From positions 1,984,001 to 2,048,000 of the forward strand of contig NZ_CP088252.1 in the NCBI RefSeq assembly GCF_021117385.1: 64,000 nt of DNA, in the 5' to 3' direction. The translations under genes were made by a program, and so were the position numbers. The notes beneath the pieces are model-generated. The model was not told where the DNA came from. It made no database searches and was given only the letters and a program-made list of their open reading frames with translations. This DNA is from Frateuria soli. GTDB taxonomy: Bacteria > Pseudomonadota > Gammaproteobacteria > Xanthomonadales > Rhodanobacteraceae. Below are positions 29,730 to 42,648 of the stretch, piece by piece; position 1 is the first letter of the stretch, and each line of letters opens with the position of its first letter.

Positions 29730-30803
29730 CTAGCGGCCGGCCGGGCGCAGCGTCGGCGGCACCGGCAGTGCCGCAGCGGCCATCGGCGCGGCCTGCAGGA
29801 CATTGCCCGCAGGCTGGGTTTCGGAAGGCGACGTGGATGCCGGACCCGCATCGGCGGTCGGCGCGAGCGGCACCGGGACCGATGCCGTCGGCTGCGCCTT
29901 GCCGGGCGCGGGCCGGGTTTCGACCACGTCCTGCGACAACGCCGCCGCCTCCGCTTCCCTGGTCATCACGATGATGCTGATGCGCCGGTTGATCGGATTG
30001 TCCGGGTGCGTCCTGTCCAGCGGCACCGAGGCGGCCAGTCCGACCACGCGGGCGGTCTTGCCCTTGTCCATGCCGCCGGCGAGCAACGCGCGCCGGGCCG
30101 CGTTGGCGCGGTCGGTGGAAAGCTCCCAGTTGCTGTAATCGCGCTCGTCGGCGTACGGCGCATCGTCCGTGTGGCCGGTGATGCTGATGTGGTTGGGCAC
30201 GCGGTTGATGAAGATGCCCAGCTCGGCGAGGATCGCGCGGGTGTAGTCCTTCAGTTGCGCGCTGCCCAGGTCGAACATGGGCCGGTTGAGCTTGTCGACG
30301 ATCTGGATGCGCAGTCCCTCGGAGGTGATGTCCAGCAGCAACTGGTCCTTGAACGGCGCCAGCGCCTGGCTGTTCTGGATCGCCGCGTGCAGCTGCTGCA
30401 TCAGTTCCTGCAGGCGCGCCCGCTCCTGCTCGCGCGCACGCTTTTCGATGGCCTCCCTGGACACCGGCACGGCCGGACCGTTGTGGCGATCCTTGCCGGG
30501 ACCGTGCGAGAGGTCCATCGCGCCGCCCAACTGGATGGCGGCGTCGCTGGCACCACCGGGTCCCACCCGGCCCGGCGGCGCGATGGTGGCGTTGCCGGGC
30601 GTCATGCTGGGGTTCTTGAAGTACTCGGAAATCGCCGCCTTCTGTTCGCGCGTGCCGGCGCCGAGGATCCACATCACCAGGAAGAACGCCATCATCGCCG
30701 TGACGAAGTCGGCATAAGCCACTTTCCAGGCGCCGCCGTGGTAGCCGTGCACCTTTTTTCTCACCCGCCTGATGATGATCGGCGTGCCGCCCCCCTCGCT
30801 CAT
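29730..30803 (-). CDS. motB: flagellar motor stator protein MotB
   Basis: Stator subunit that anchors the proton channel to peptidoglycan. Of 357 residues, the N-terminal 25 are basic and cytoplasmic, and one membrane helix follows with the proton-binding aspartate D32 in WKVAYADFVTAMMAFFLVMW. A plug/linker precedes the OmpA-like peptidoglycan-binding domain (about 150-290; ISITGHTDDAPY and NRRISIIVM). The C-terminal tail of about 65 residues is proline/alanine-rich. Its ATG overlaps the motA stop. No other flagellar gene is in the window. Confidence 0.97.
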   Translation of the reverse strand: MSEGGGTPIIIRRVRKKVHGYHGGAWKVAYADFVTAMMAFFLVMWILGAGTREQKAAISEYFKNPSMTPGNATIAPPGRVGPGGASDAAIQLGGAMDLSHGPGKDRHNGPAVPVSREAIEKRAREQERARLQELMQQLHAAIQNSQALAPFKDQLLLDITSEGLRIQIVDKLNRPMFDLGSAQLKDYTRAILAELGIFINRVPNHISITGHTDDAPYADERDYSNWELSTDRANAARRALLAGGMDKGKTARVVGLAASVPLDRTHPDNPINRRISIIVMTREAEAAALSQDVVETRPAPGKAQPTASVPVPLAPTADAGPASTSPSETQPAGNVLQAAPMAAAALPVPPTLRPAGR

Positions 30804-31669
30804 GCGCCGGCTCCCGCGCGCACGCTCTTGAGGTGGTCCTCGAGATCCTGGAAGTTCGGTCGCGCATGCGCCGAAAGCACCTTGCGCGCAAACTCGACCG
30901 ACACCTTCGGGTTGTAGCCGCGCAGATTGGCCAGCAGCGCCACCTTGACGCACTCGAAGGCCTTGCCGTCCTCGCGCACACGGCTTTCCATCGCCGCCGC
31001 CACCGGTCCGATGAACCCGTAGCAGAGCAGGATGCCCAGGAAGGTGCCGACCAGCGCGCCGGCAATGTGTTCGCCGATCCGCGAAGTGTCGCCGCCCAGG
31101 TTGGACATGGTGGTGACGATGCCCAGCACCGCCGCGACGATGCCGAAGCCAGGCAGCGCATCCGCCATCTTGGCCACCGCCTGCGCCGGCGCCTCGGCCT
31201 CGTGGTGGTGGTTTTCCACCTCGGCGTCCAGCAGCGCCTCCAGCTCGTGCGGCTCCATGCTGCCGCCCACGATCAGGCGCAGGCAGTCGGTGATGAACTC
31301 GACCAGGTGGTGCTCGCGCAGCAGCCGCGGATAGGCCGAGAACACCGCGCTCGACTGCGGATCCTCGATGTGGGATTCCATCCCGAGCACGCCTTCCTTG
31401 CGCATGACACCGAAGATGTCGTACAGCAGTGCCAGCAGATCCACGTAGTCCTGCTTCTTGTAGTTCGGACCCTTTACCAGCGCCGCGGCCTCGCGCAGCG
31501 ACGCCTTGACCACCTTGCTGGAATTGGCGGTGAGGAAGGCGCCGATCGCACCCCCGAAGATGATCAGCAGCTCGTAGGGTTGCCACAGCGCCAGCAGCTG
31601 TCCATGCGACATCACATAGCCGCCAAGCACGCAACCGATGACGACCAACGTTCCAACCAGAACCAGCAT
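30800..31669 (-). CDS. motA: flagellar motor stator protein MotA
   Basis: Inner-membrane stator subunit that couples proton flow to rotor torque. Length 289 residues, four predicted helices. The conserved proline loop appears in MADALPGFGIVAAVLGIVTT and the N-terminal helix is LVLVGTLVVIGCVLGGYVMS. The cytoplasmic loop contains charged residues around EHHLVEFITDCLRLIVGG. It is translationally coupled to motB (ATGA overlap), and a terminator separates the pair from the upstream secF gene. Confidence 0.97.
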   Translation of the reverse strand: MLVLVGTLVVIGCVLGGYVMSHGQLLALWQPYELLIIFGGAIGAFLTANSSKVVKASLREAAALVKGPNYKKQDYVDLLALLYDIFGVMRKEGVLGMESHIEDPQSSAVFSAYPRLLREHHLVEFITDCLRLIVGGSMEPHELEALLDAEVENHHHEAEAPAQAVAKMADALPGFGIVAAVLGIVTTMSNLGGDTSRIGEHIAGALVGTFLGILLCYGFIGPVAAAMESRVREDGKAFECVKVALLANLRGYNPKVSVEFARKVLSAHARPNFQDLEDHLKSVRAGAGA

Positions 31670-31797
31670 TTCCCACTCCGGGCGCGCGCCGCCTTGCGAT
31701 CACTCCGGGTTATCGGTCGACCGGCGGAAAAATTGAACCGGCGAGGTGCGAATCGGATCTCCTTCGCGGCGTGTCCCGTGAATGGTGACGGACAGAC

Positions 31798-31829
31798 AAA
31801 AAAAGCCCGGCACAAGGCCGGGCTTTCTT
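31798..31829 (-). terminator. bidirectional-looking terminator behind secF
   Basis: AGCCCGGC (31804-31811) pairs with GCCGGGCT (31817-31824). On the minus strand it is followed by seven T residues (31804-31798), suited to end the yajC-secD-secF transcript 18 bp after the secF stop. On the plus strand only TTCTTT follows. Confidence 0.9.
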
Positions 31830-31846
31830 TGGGGAACACGATCGCC

Positions 31847-32821
31847 TCAGGGGCGCCGCGCAAGCTCCGGGTTGTCCCTGGTCTGCGGCATCAGGTCCTT
31901 CTTGGACACGCCCAGCCACAGCAGGATCGGGCTGGCCACGAAGATCGAGGACAGCGTGCCGACGACGATGCCGATCAACATGGTGATCGCGAACCCGTGC
32001 ACCTGCGGGCCGCCGAAGAAATACAGCGCGGCCATGGTGATGCCGGTGAACAGCGAGGTGATGATGGTTCGCGACAGCGTGGTGTTGATCGAGCGGTTGA
32101 GGATCTCCTCCGGGTCGGCCTTGCGGGCGAGGCGGAACAGCTCGCGGATGCGGTCGAACACCACCACCTTGTCGTTGATCGAGTAGCCGATCACCGCCAG
32201 CACCGAGGCCAGCACGGTCAGGTCGAACTCGCGCTGCACCAGCGAGATCACGCCCAGCGTCACCAGCGTGTCGTGCACCTCGGTGAGCAGCGCGGCGATC
32301 GCGAAGCGGCGCTCGAAACGGATCCACAGGTACACGCCGATGCCGATGATCACGAAGATCGCGGCGATCGAGCCGTCGCTCTTGAGCTCGTCGCCCACCT
32401 GCGGGCTGACGAAGCTGTGGCTGCTCTCCACCGCATCCGGCCGCTCCTTCCTGAGCGCGGCCATCACGCTGGCGGCGACCTTGTCGGCGCGCGCCGAAGC
32501 GCCCTCGCCCGGGCCGCCGGCGCCTTCCTTGCCGTCGACCTTCGGCTGCAGGCGGATCAGCACCTGGCGCGAACCGCCCAGGCTCTGCACCACCGGGTTC
32601 TCGATGCCGGCCTCGTCCAGCGCCTTGCGTACATCGGCGATGTCGATCGTCCGGTCGTACTTGACCTCGACCGAGATGCCGCCGGTGAAGTCCAGGCCGT
32701 AGTTGAGGCCCCGGGTGAGCAGCAGCCCCACCGAGGCGATCATCAGCAGCGCCGCGATGACGATGCTGATCTTGCGCCAGTGCAGGAACGGCACGTTGCT
32801 GTTGTGGTTGAAGATTTCCAT
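31847..32821 (-). CDS. secF: protein translocase subunit SecF
   Basis: Inner-membrane subunit of the SecDF complex that uses the proton gradient to pull proteins out of the SecYEG channel. Its 324 residues have six helices. The first periplasmic domain follows the signature GLDFTGGISVEVKYD, and the RND-type core contains VIGYSINDKVVVFDRIRE. It is located 13 bp behind secD as usual. Confidence 0.97.
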   Translation of the reverse strand: MEIFNHNSNVPFLHWRKISIVIAALLMIASVGLLLTRGLNYGLDFTGGISVEVKYDRTIDIADVRKALDEAGIENPVVQSLGGSRQVLIRLQPKVDGKEGAGGPGEGASARADKVAASVMAALRKERPDAVESSHSFVSPQVGDELKSDGSIAAIFVIIGIGVYLWIRFERRFAIAALLTEVHDTLVTLGVISLVQREFDLTVLASVLAVIGYSINDKVVVFDRIRELFRLARKADPEEILNRSINTTLSRTIITSLFTGITMAALYFFGGPQVHGFAITMLIGIVVGTLSSIFVASPILLWLGVSKKDLMPQTRDNPELARRP

Positions 32822-32834
32822 CGTTAGTACGTCC

Positions 32835-34715
32835 TCAGACCGACAGCGTCTTGAGCTTGCGGTTGCCGTGGATCAGCGCGGTGATCGCGTGGGTCACGGT
32901 GACCGAGGTGAACATCGAGGTCAGGATGCCGATCAGCAGCGTCACGCCGAAGCCCTTGATCGGGCCCGAGCCCATGGTGGTGAGCGCCAGCGCCGCGATC
33001 AGGTGGGTGACGTTGGCGTCCAGGATGGTCGACCAGGCCTTGTCGTAGCCGGCGCGGATCGCCGCGTGCGGGCTGGAGCCGTTGCGAAGTTCCTCGCGCA
33101 CGCGCTCGCAGATCAGCACGTTGGCGTCGATCGCCATGCCCAGCGTCAGCACGATACCGGCGATGCCCGGCATCGTCAGCGTCACCCCGATCATCGACAT
33201 CACCGCGACCAGGATCACCAGGTTGAAGAACAGCGCGATGTCGGCCACCAGGCCGAACAGGTGGTAGTAGATCGCCGCGGCCAGCAGCACCAGTCCCAGG
33301 CCCAGCAGCACCGCGCGCAGGCCCTTCTCGATGTTGTCCTGGCCCATGCTCGGGCCGATCACCGACTGCGAGGTGATGTTCATCGGCGCGGCAAGCGAGC
33401 CGCCCTTGAGCAGCAGCGCGAGCTCGGAGGCTTCCTTGGGGCTGTTCAGGCCGGTGGTCTGGAAGTTCTTGCCGAACACGCCCTGGATGGTCGCGTCGCT
33501 GATGACCTCCTGGGTGGTGTGCGGGATGTGCACTTCCTTGCCGTCGACGATCTTGGTGTCGTAGACGGTCTCCACGTACACCACCGCCATCGGCTTGCCG
33601 ACATTGGAGCTGGTGAAGTCGAGCATCTTCTTCGCGCCGGAGGCGCTCAGGGTAACGTCCACCTTCGGCGTGCCGCTTTGCTGATCGACGCCGGAGGAGG
33701 CGTCCACCAGCTCGTCGCCGGTGGCGATGATGCGCTTGGAGACCAGCACCGGGCGGTTGGTGCCGCGCTCGTAGTAGAGGTTGGCGTCCGGCGGGACGTT
33801 GCCGGTGCGCGCGGCCTCGACGGCACGCGGGTCGCCCGGATAACCGATGCCGGCGCGGTATTCCAGGGTGGCGATGGCGCCGATCACCTTCTTGGCTTCG
33901 GCCGGGTTCTGCACGCCGGCCAACTCCACCACGATCTGGTCTTCACCCTGCTGCTGGATCAGCGGTTCGGACACGCCCAGCGCGTTGATGCGGTTGCGCA
34001 GGGTCGCGGTGTTCTGGCGGATGGTGGCCAGCGCCAGCTCGCGAAGCTTCTCGGGCTTGACCTTGGCGGTGAGCACGAAGCGGTCGCCGGTGCTGGGCCC
34101 GTCCTGCACCAGCAGGTCGGGATATTCGGTGGCGATCGCATCGGTGGCGGCGCTGCGATCGGCGGCCGAGCGCAGCACCACGCTGATGCCCTGCCCGCGC
34201 TGGGCGTTGCGGGTCACCGACTCGTAACGGATGTTCTTCTCGCGCAGCAGGCTGCGGATGTCATCCGCGTAGCGCTCTTCCTGCTTGTCGACCACCGCGT
34301 TCTGGTCCACCGCCATCAGGAAGTGCACGCCACCCTGCAGGTCCAGGCCCAGCGGCATCGAGTCGGCATGGATGGCGCGCAGCCAGCCCGGCACGGTCGA
34401 CGCAAGGTTGAGCGCGACGGTGTAGTTGTCGCCGAGCGCGGTCTTGACCACGTCGGCTGCCTTGGCCTGCACGTCGGCGTTCGGGAAGTCGGCGACCAAA
34501 TGGTCCCCCTCGATCGCCAGCCCGCTATAGGGAACCTTCTGCGCGGTCAGCGCGTCGGCAACCTTCTGCTTGACCGAGGCATCGAGCGGGGCGCCGTGCG
34601 TGGCCAGCACCTGCACCGACGGCACCGGCGGGAACGCGTTGGGCAATGCGTAGATGATGCCGAACAGCAATACCAACGCGACCAGCGCGTATTTCCAGCG
34701 TGGAAAGTCACTCAT
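32835..34715 (-). CDS. secD: protein translocase subunit SecD
   Basis: Partner of SecF, 626 residues. The signature LGLDLQGGVHFLM lies near residue 130 and the large P1 periplasmic domain follows. The membrane core contains AIDANVLICERVREELRNG, which carries the conserved proton-path aspartate. The order yajC-secD-secF on one strand is the standard operon. Confidence 0.97.
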   Translation of the reverse strand: MSDFPRWKYALVALVLLFGIIYALPNAFPPVPSVQVLATHGAPLDASVKQKVADALTAQKVPYSGLAIEGDHLVADFPNADVQAKAADVVKTALGDNYTVALNLASTVPGWLRAIHADSMPLGLDLQGGVHFLMAVDQNAVVDKQEERYADDIRSLLREKNIRYESVTRNAQRGQGISVVLRSAADRSAATDAIATEYPDLLVQDGPSTGDRFVLTAKVKPEKLRELALATIRQNTATLRNRINALGVSEPLIQQQGEDQIVVELAGVQNPAEAKKVIGAIATLEYRAGIGYPGDPRAVEAARTGNVPPDANLYYERGTNRPVLVSKRIIATGDELVDASSGVDQQSGTPKVDVTLSASGAKKMLDFTSSNVGKPMAVVYVETVYDTKIVDGKEVHIPHTTQEVISDATIQGVFGKNFQTTGLNSPKEASELALLLKGGSLAAPMNITSQSVIGPSMGQDNIEKGLRAVLLGLGLVLLAAAIYYHLFGLVADIALFFNLVILVAVMSMIGVTLTMPGIAGIVLTLGMAIDANVLICERVREELRNGSSPHAAIRAGYDKAWSTILDANVTHLIAALALTTMGSGPIKGFGVTLLIGILTSMFTSVTVTHAITALIHGNRKLKTLSV

Positions 34716-34791
34716 GCCTGGGAAGCCCGTTCTCGTTACTTCGAAGGCCGCGGCCCCTGAAGCCGCGGCGGATGGCCTGGCTGGCCGTGTA

Positions 34792-35124
34792 TCAGGACGA
34801 CTTCAGCGTGCCCTTGGGCAGTACCTGGGAGATGGCGCCCTTCTGCAGCTTGATCCTGACGTTCGGCGCGATCTCGATGGTCAGGAAGCTCTCGCCCACC
34901 TCTTCCACGCGCCCGGCGATGCCGCCGTTGCTGACCACTTCGTCGCCCTTGGCCAGCGCGGACACCATGTTGCGGTGTTCCTTCTGGCGCTTCATCTGCG
35001 GCCGGATCATGAGGAAGTAGAAGATGACGAACAGCGCGATCAGCGGCAGGAAGCTGAAAAGCGGGTTGCCCGGCGCAGCGGCGGGGGCGGCCTGGGCGAT
35101 CACGAGGGACATGGGAAGACTCAT
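34792..35124 (-). CDS. yajC: preprotein translocase accessory subunit YajC
   Basis: Small SecDF-associated membrane protein of 110 residues with one helix (FLPLIALFVIFYFLMIRPQ) followed by the family motif RPQMKRQKEH and a cytoplasmic beta domain (GDEVVSNGGIAGRV). I start at the ATG at 35124 because it has an AGGA Shine-Dalgarno about 8 bases upstream; other starts at 35139 (TTG) and 35112 are possible. Confidence 0.95.
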   Translation of the reverse strand: MSLPMSLVIAQAAPAAAPGNPLFSFLPLIALFVIFYFLMIRPQMKRQKEHRNMVSALAKGDEVVSNGGIAGRVEEVGESFLTIEIAPNVRIKLQKGAISQVLPKGTLKSS

Positions 35125-35312
35125 CGTTTCATCCTGCAAGTAGTGGCGTGGACAGGAAAATTCGCCCGCGCCAGAAAAAGGTCTTGGATTATGCCATGCG
35201 GCCCAAGGGCATGCACGGCAACTTCACGCGTCCCCCGCATCGCGGTGCAACACGGCATTCCGCCTTTGGTAGACAACCCCTCGGGAAGTTCCCTTCAGCC
35301 CCGACCGCCTAC

Positions 35313-36639
<1,327 letters not shown>

Positions 36640-36662
36640 TCCAGCCCTTGCTGGAGAAGGAA

Positions 36663-37691
36663 TCAGGCGCGCGGCAGGATCAGCATCGCATCGCCGTAGG
36701 AAAAGAACCGGTACCGCTCGCGCACCGCATGCCGGTACGCCTCCAGCACGAACTCCCGACCGGCAAGCGCCGACACCAGCATCAGCAGGGTCGACTGCGG
36801 CAGATGGAAATTGGTGATCAGGCCATCGATGCTGGTGATGCGGTAGCCCGGGAAGATGAAGATCTGCGTCTCGCCCGCGAACGGATGCACCTGCCCGTCC
36901 GTCGTGGCGCTTTCCAGCGCCCGCACCACCGTCGTGCCCACCGCGATCACCCGGCCGCCGGCCGCGCGCGTGCGGCGCATCTTCTCCACCAGCGCGGCGC
37001 CGACGTTGAGCCACTCGCGATGCATCGTGTGCCGGTGGATGTCGTCAACGCGCACCGGCTGGAACGTGCCGGCGCCCACGTGCAGCGTCACGTATCCGGT
37101 TTCCACGCCCAGTTCGCGCAGGCGTCCGAGCAGCGGTTCGTCGAAGTGCAGGCCCGCGGTAGGCGCGGCCACCGCACCGGGTTCGCGGGCGTAGACGGTC
37201 TGGTAGCGCTCCAGGTCCGAGGCGTCGGCGTGGCGCTCGATGTACGGCGGCAGCGGCATCTCGCCCAGCCTGGCGAGCAGCTTTTCCAGCGGCTCGGGCG
37301 ACTCGAAGCGCAGCCTGAAGAACGCCCCGTCGCGCCCCAGCACGGTGGCATGGCTGCCATCGCCCAGCTCGATGCGGCCGCCCTCCTTCGGCTTCTTGCT
37401 CACCCCCAGCTGCACCGTTGCTTCGTGCGCCCCGGTGACGCGCTCGATCAGGATCTCCACCGCGCCGCCGGACTCCTTGCGACCGTACAGCCGCGCCGGC
37501 AGCACGCGGGTGTCGTTGAACACCAGCATGTCACCGGGGCGCAGGAAAGAGGGCAGGTCGCGGAACTGGCGATCCTCCAGCGTGCGGGCCACGGGGTCCA
37601 TCCTCAGCAACCGGCTGGCCGAACGCTCCGGCAACGGTGCCTGGGCGATCAACTCGGGCGGCAGATCGAAATCGAAATCGGATTTTTTCAA
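36663..37691 (-). CDS. queA: S-adenosylmethionine:tRNA ribosyltransferase-isomerase
   Basis: Adds the epoxycyclopentanediol ring precursor from S-adenosylmethionine to preQ1 in tRNA, the step after Tgt. The 342-residue length is standard. Hallmarks are [20 protein letters not shown] at the N-terminus, [33 protein letters not shown] and the C-terminal [16 protein letters not shown]. It is the first gene of the queA-tgt-yajC-secDF run, with a repeat pair in front. Confidence 0.97.
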   Translation of the reverse strand: MKKSDFDFDLPPELIAQAPLPERSASRLLRMDPVARTLEDRQFRDLPSFLRPGDMLVFNDTRVLPARLYGRKESGGAVEILIERVTGAHEATVQLGVSKKPKEGGRIELGDGSHATVLGRDGAFFRLRFESPEPLEKLLARLGEMPLPPYIERHADASDLERYQTVYAREPGAVAAPTAGLHFDEPLLGRLRELGVETGYVTLHVGAGTFQPVRVDDIHRHTMHREWLNVGAALVEKMRRTRAAGGRVIAVGTTVVRALESATTDGQVHPFAGETQIFIFPGYRITSIDGLITNFHLPQSTLLMLVSALAGREFVLEAYRHAVRERYRFFSYGDAMLILPRA

Positions 37692-37710
37692 GGCATGCCT
37701 CGCGGGGCTC

Positions 37711-37775
37711 TTTTAGGAGCGCACCCTGTGCGCGACCGCCGTGATCCCGGTCGCGCACAGGGGGCGCTGCTACAG
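37711..37775. repeat. GTAGGAGCGC-family palindromic repeat pair
   Basis: TTTTAGGAGCGCACCCTGTG with GCGCGACCGCC faces GGTCGCGCACAGGGGGCGCT and GCTACAGG. The pair lies in the divergent gap between queA and the carboxylase gene, so the promoters of both genes must lie around it. Confidence 0.8.
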
Positions 37776-37899
37776 GTCGTCGGGCGGCGACCGGCAATGA
37801 TAGCCCTCCCCGGCCGGCCTCGTGCTGCGCTGCGCATCGGCTACACACGGCATATCTGCTAATTTGCCGGGCTTTGCATCGACTTGGGGACAACCCTGC

Positions 37900-39888
<1,989 letters not shown>

Positions 39889-39992
39889 GGGGTTGCCAGG
39901 CGCCTCTCTCCCGCCAGCAAGCCCGTTCAACGTGGGTGGCACAGTCGGCTCCCTTCCGGGAGAGGGCCCGGGAGCGGCGGAACCGAGGCAAG

Positions 39993-40019
39993 AAAAAGGC
40001 GGCCCTGAGGCCGCCTTTT
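39993..40019. terminator. bidirectional terminator between the carboxylase gene and infC
   Basis: GGCGGCC (39998-40004) pairs with GGCCGCC (40009-40015) around a four-base loop. Five A residues precede (T run for the minus strand) and TTTT follows. It can end both converging transcripts. It lies just 4 bp beyond the infC stop. A degenerate CTCTCCCG palindrome is also present at 39901-39975. Confidence 0.92.
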
Positions 40020-40022
40020 CGT

Positions 40023-40550
40023 TTACTGCTTCTTCTTCGGCCCGATCATCATGACCATCTGGCGTCCTTCCAGCCTGGGGAAGGATTCCACCTGGCCGTT
40101 GTCGCCGATGTCCTCCTGGATCTTCCTGGCCAGGTTCTGGCCGAGGTCCTGGTGGGACATCTCACGGCCGCGGAAGCGGATCGTGACCTTGACCTTGTCG
40201 CCCTCTTCCAGGAAGCGAAGCATGTTGCGCAGCTTGATCTGGTAGTCGCCCACGTCCGTGACCGGACGGAACTTCACTTCCTTGATCTCGACCTGCTTCT
40301 GCTTCTTCTTGGCGGCGGACGCCTTCTTCTGGGCTTCGAACTTGAACTTGCCGTAATCCATGATGCGGCAGACCGGCGGGTCGCCGTTGGGCTGGATCTC
40401 GACCAGATCCATGCCCGCTTCCTGCGCCATGGCCAGCGCCTCGTCGCGGGTGAGAATGCCCAGCTGTTCCGAGTCGACGCCGATCACGCGCACGCGCGGC
40501 ACGCGGATTTCGAGGTTACGGCGGTTGCCCTTGTTGTCGGTGGTAGCGAT
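40023..40550 (-). CDS. infC: translation initiation factor IF-3, ATC start codon
   Basis: Binds the 30S subunit, prevents premature 50S joining and proofreads the start codon. No ATG fits: the conserved N-terminus reads [20 protein letters not shown] upstream of the first GTG (40502), and the homology begins at an ATC at 40550-40548. A perfect GGAGGA Shine-Dalgarno (40563-40558) lies 7 bases before that ATC. E. coli infC starts with AUU, and IF-3 represses its own translation by rejecting such codons; the same autoregulation is inferred here. The product is 175 residues and contains KFKFEAQKK and [12 protein letters not shown]. It follows thrS, but a terminator immediately follows it, and rpmI and rplT are not behind it. 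Confidence 0.95.
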   Translation of the reverse strand: MATTDNKGNRRNLEIRVPRVRVIGVDSEQLGILTRDEALAMAQEAGMDLVEIQPNGDPPVCRIMDYGKFKFEAQKKASAAKKKQKQVEIKEVKFRPVTDVGDYQIKLRNMLRFLEEGDKVKVTIRFRGREMSHQDLGQNLARKIQEDIGDNGQVESFPRLEGRQMVMMIGPKKKQ

Positions 40551-40595
40551 ACCACTATCCTCCAGAAGAGTTATTGAATTAGGCCACGCGGAACA

Positions 40596-42497
40596 TCAAC
40601 GCCGCGTTTCGGCCTGTAGTCGTTCGGCGAAGGCGGCCAGCGGCATGCTGCCCAGATCCTCGCCCGAACGGGTACGCACGGAAACGGCCCCCGCTTCCTT
40701 CTCGCGGTCACCGACCACGAGGAGATAAGGGACCTTCTGCAGCGTATGCTCGCGGATTTTATAGCCGACTTTTTCGTTGCGCAAATCGGCCTGGACGCGG
40801 AAGCCTTTGTCGACAAGGGCTTGCGTCACCTCGCGCACGTAACCGGCCTGGGCGTCGGTGATCGAGAACACCGCCGCCTGCACCGGGGCCAGCCATGCCG
40901 GCAGGTTGCCGGCATGGTGCTCGATCAGGATGCCGATGAAGCGTTCCATCGAACCGACGATGGCGCGATGCAGCATGACCGGGTGGCGCTTCTGCGACTG
41001 CTCGTCCACATACTCGGCGCCCAGCCGCTCGGGCATCATGAAATCGACCTGCATGGTGCCGACCTGCCAGGCGCGGCCGATCGAATCCTTCATGTGGTAC
41101 TCGATCTTCGGGCCATAGAAGGCGCCCTCCCCCGGCAGCTCTTCCCATTGGACGCCGGCGGAGGAAAGCGCCTTGCGCAATGCGTCCTCGGCACGGTCCC
41201 AGACCTCGTCCGAGCCAATGCGTTTGTCGGGGCGCAACGCGATTTTCAGCGCGATGTCCTTGAAGCCGAAGTCGCCGTACACCTGCATGGCCTGCTGGTG
41301 GAAGGCCGTGACCTCCGCTTCGATCTGCCCGGGCGTGCAGAAGATGTGGCCGTCGTCCTGGGTAAAGGCCCGCACGCGCATGATGCCGTGCAACGCGCCG
41401 GAGGGCTCGTTGCGGTGGCAGCCGCCGAACTCGCCGTAGCGGATCGGCAGCTCGCGGTAGCTGTGCAGGCCGGTGTTGAAGATCTGCACGTGGCCGGGGC
41501 AGTTCATCGGCTTGAGCGCGTAGGTGTGCTTCTCCGATTCGGTGAAGAACATGTTTTCCGCGTAGTTGTCCCAGTGGCCGGACTTCTTCCACAGCGACAC
41601 GTCAAGCACCTGCGGGCAACGCACTTCCTGGTAGCCGCTCTTGCGGTACACGCCGCGCATGTACTGCTCGACCTGCTGCCAGATCGCCCAGCCGTTCGGG
41701 TGCCAGAACACCATGCCGGGACTCTCTTCCTGCTGGTGGAACAGGTCCAGCGCCTTGCCGATCTTGCGGTGGTCGCGCTTCTCGGCCTCCTCCAGCTGGT
41801 GCAGGTAGGCCTTGAGGTCCTTGTCGTTGAGCCAGGCGGTGCCGTAGACGCGCGTCAGCATCGCGTTGTTGCTGTCGCCGCGCCAGTACGCGCCGGCCAC
41901 CTTCATCAGCTTGAACGATCGCAGCCTGGCCGTATTGGGCACGTGCGGGCCGCGGCACAGGTCGGTGAACTCGCCCTGGGTGTAGAGCGAGAGCTCCTCG
42001 TTGGACGGGATCGACTCGATGATCTCGGCCTTGTAGACCTCGCCCAGGTCGCGGAAGAACTTCACCGCCTCGTCGCGCGACTTCACCGAGCGCGAGACCG
42101 GCAGCGCCTCCTTGACGATCTTCTCCATCTCCGCCTCGATCTTCGCCAGGTCGTCGGGCGTGAACGGCCGCTCGTAGGCGAAGTCGTAGTAGAAGCCGTT
42201 GTCGATCACCGGGCCGATCGTGACCTGCGCGCCCGGATACAGGCGCTGCACGGCCTGCGCCAGCAGGTGCGCGGTGGAGTGGCGCAGGATCTCCAGCGCC
42301 TCGGGGCTCTTCTCGGTGACGATCTCCACGCGGGCGTCATGGTCGATCGGGAAGCTGGCGTCCACCAGCTTGCCGTCCACCTTGCCGGCGAGCGTCGCCT
42401 TGGCCAGGCCGGCGCCGATGGAGGCGGCCACGTCCTGGACGGTCACGGGATGGTCGAACGGCTTCTTGCTGCCGTCCGGGAGAGACACTTCGATCAT
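40596..42497 (-). CDS. thrS: threonyl-tRNA synthetase
   Basis: Class II synthetase that charges tRNA-Thr, 633 residues. An N-terminal TGS domain ([20 protein letters not shown]) precedes the editing domain with [12 protein letters not shown] and YDFAYERPF. The catalytic core follows with motif 2 in [26 protein letters not shown] and the zinc cysteine in [13 protein letters not shown], and then the anticodon-binding domain. The leader upstream holds a candidate threonine-responsive attenuator (separate entries). infC begins 45 bp downstream and is probably cotranscribed. Confidence 0.98.
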   Translation of the reverse strand: MIEVSLPDGSKKPFDHPVTVQDVAASIGAGLAKATLAGKVDGKLVDASFPIDHDARVEIVTEKSPEALEILRHSTAHLLAQAVQRLYPGAQVTIGPVIDNGFYYDFAYERPFTPDDLAKIEAEMEKIVKEALPVSRSVKSRDEAVKFFRDLGEVYKAEIIESIPSNEELSLYTQGEFTDLCRGPHVPNTARLRSFKLMKVAGAYWRGDSNNAMLTRVYGTAWLNDKDLKAYLHQLEEAEKRDHRKIGKALDLFHQQEESPGMVFWHPNGWAIWQQVEQYMRGVYRKSGYQEVRCPQVLDVSLWKKSGHWDNYAENMFFTESEKHTYALKPMNCPGHVQIFNTGLHSYRELPIRYGEFGGCHRNEPSGALHGIMRVRAFTQDDGHIFCTPGQIEAEVTAFHQQAMQVYGDFGFKDIALKIALRPDKRIGSDEVWDRAEDALRKALSSAGVQWEELPGEGAFYGPKIEYHMKDSIGRAWQVGTMQVDFMMPERLGAEYVDEQSQKRHPVMLHRAIVGSMERFIGILIEHHAGNLPAWLAPVQAAVFSITDAQAGYVREVTQALVDKGFRVQADLRNEKVGYKIREHTLQKVPYLLVVGDREKEAGAVSVRTRSGEDLGSMPLAAFAERLQAETRR

Positions 42498-42517
42498 GGA
42501 TGGGAACCCCGGAAATC

Positions 42518-42539
42518 AAAAAAGGGCGAAACGCCCTTT
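42518..42539 (-). terminator. intrinsic terminator in the thrS leader (candidate attenuator)
   Basis: On the minus strand AAAGGGCG (42539-42532 in complement) pairs with CGCCCTTT over 8 bp with a 3-base loop, followed by a run of six T residues ending at 42518, about 20 nt before the thrS ATG. On the plus strand no T run follows, so it is oriented toward thrS. No gene lies upstream on the same strand that would need a terminator here, since the neighbouring epimerase gene is divergent. Confidence 0.85.
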
Positions 42540-42559
42540 CATGCACGAAACAAAGGCGT
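42531..42559 (-). promoter_or_regulatory. candidate antiterminator helix of the thrS leader
   Basis: In the leader RNA, ACGCCUUU (complement of 42559-42552) can pair with AAAGGGCGU (complement of 42539-42531) using five GC-rich pairs, one bulged G and three A-U pairs. This uses the whole 5' arm of the terminator, so the two structures exclude each other. The upstream strand starts 8 nt after the leader-peptide stop codon, where a ribosome resting at the stop would cover it. Folding was judged by eye. Confidence 0.55.
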
Positions 42560-42566
42560 CGGGAGG

Positions 42567-42593
42567 TCAGCGATGGAAAAGGGTAGTCGCCAT
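42567..42593 (-). CDS. putative thrS leader peptide MATTLFHR with tandem threonine codons
   Basis: A nine-codon reading frame, ATG GCG ACT ACC CTT TTC, then CAT CGC TGA, lies 70 nt before thrS and ends 28 nt before the terminator stem. Two of eight codons are adjacent threonine codons (42587-42582). If charged tRNA-Thr is scarce, a ribosome stalled here would leave the antiterminator strand free; a ribosome reaching the stop would cover it and let the terminator form. The Shine-Dalgarno is weak (GAG about 10 nt upstream), and an eight-residue peptide gives little statistical weight, so the call rests on the surrounding RNA elements. Confidence 0.55.
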   Translation of the reverse strand: MATTLFHR

Positions 42594-42648
42594 GTCGCAC
42601 GCTCGACCGGCGCTTACGCGCGGGCCACCTTGTCTCGAACGGACGCCT

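Noticed and set aside
29730-31669. motAB as evidence of a flagellar gene cluster in the window
   Set aside because: Only the stator pair is present; neighbours are unrelated, as is common for motAB in this group.
42554-42648. A 7-bp pairing between AGGCGTC (42648-42642) and GACGCCT (42560-42554) as a third attenuator helix
   Set aside because: The upstream strand lies at or before the inferred transcript start and would not be masked by a ribosome on the leader peptide.
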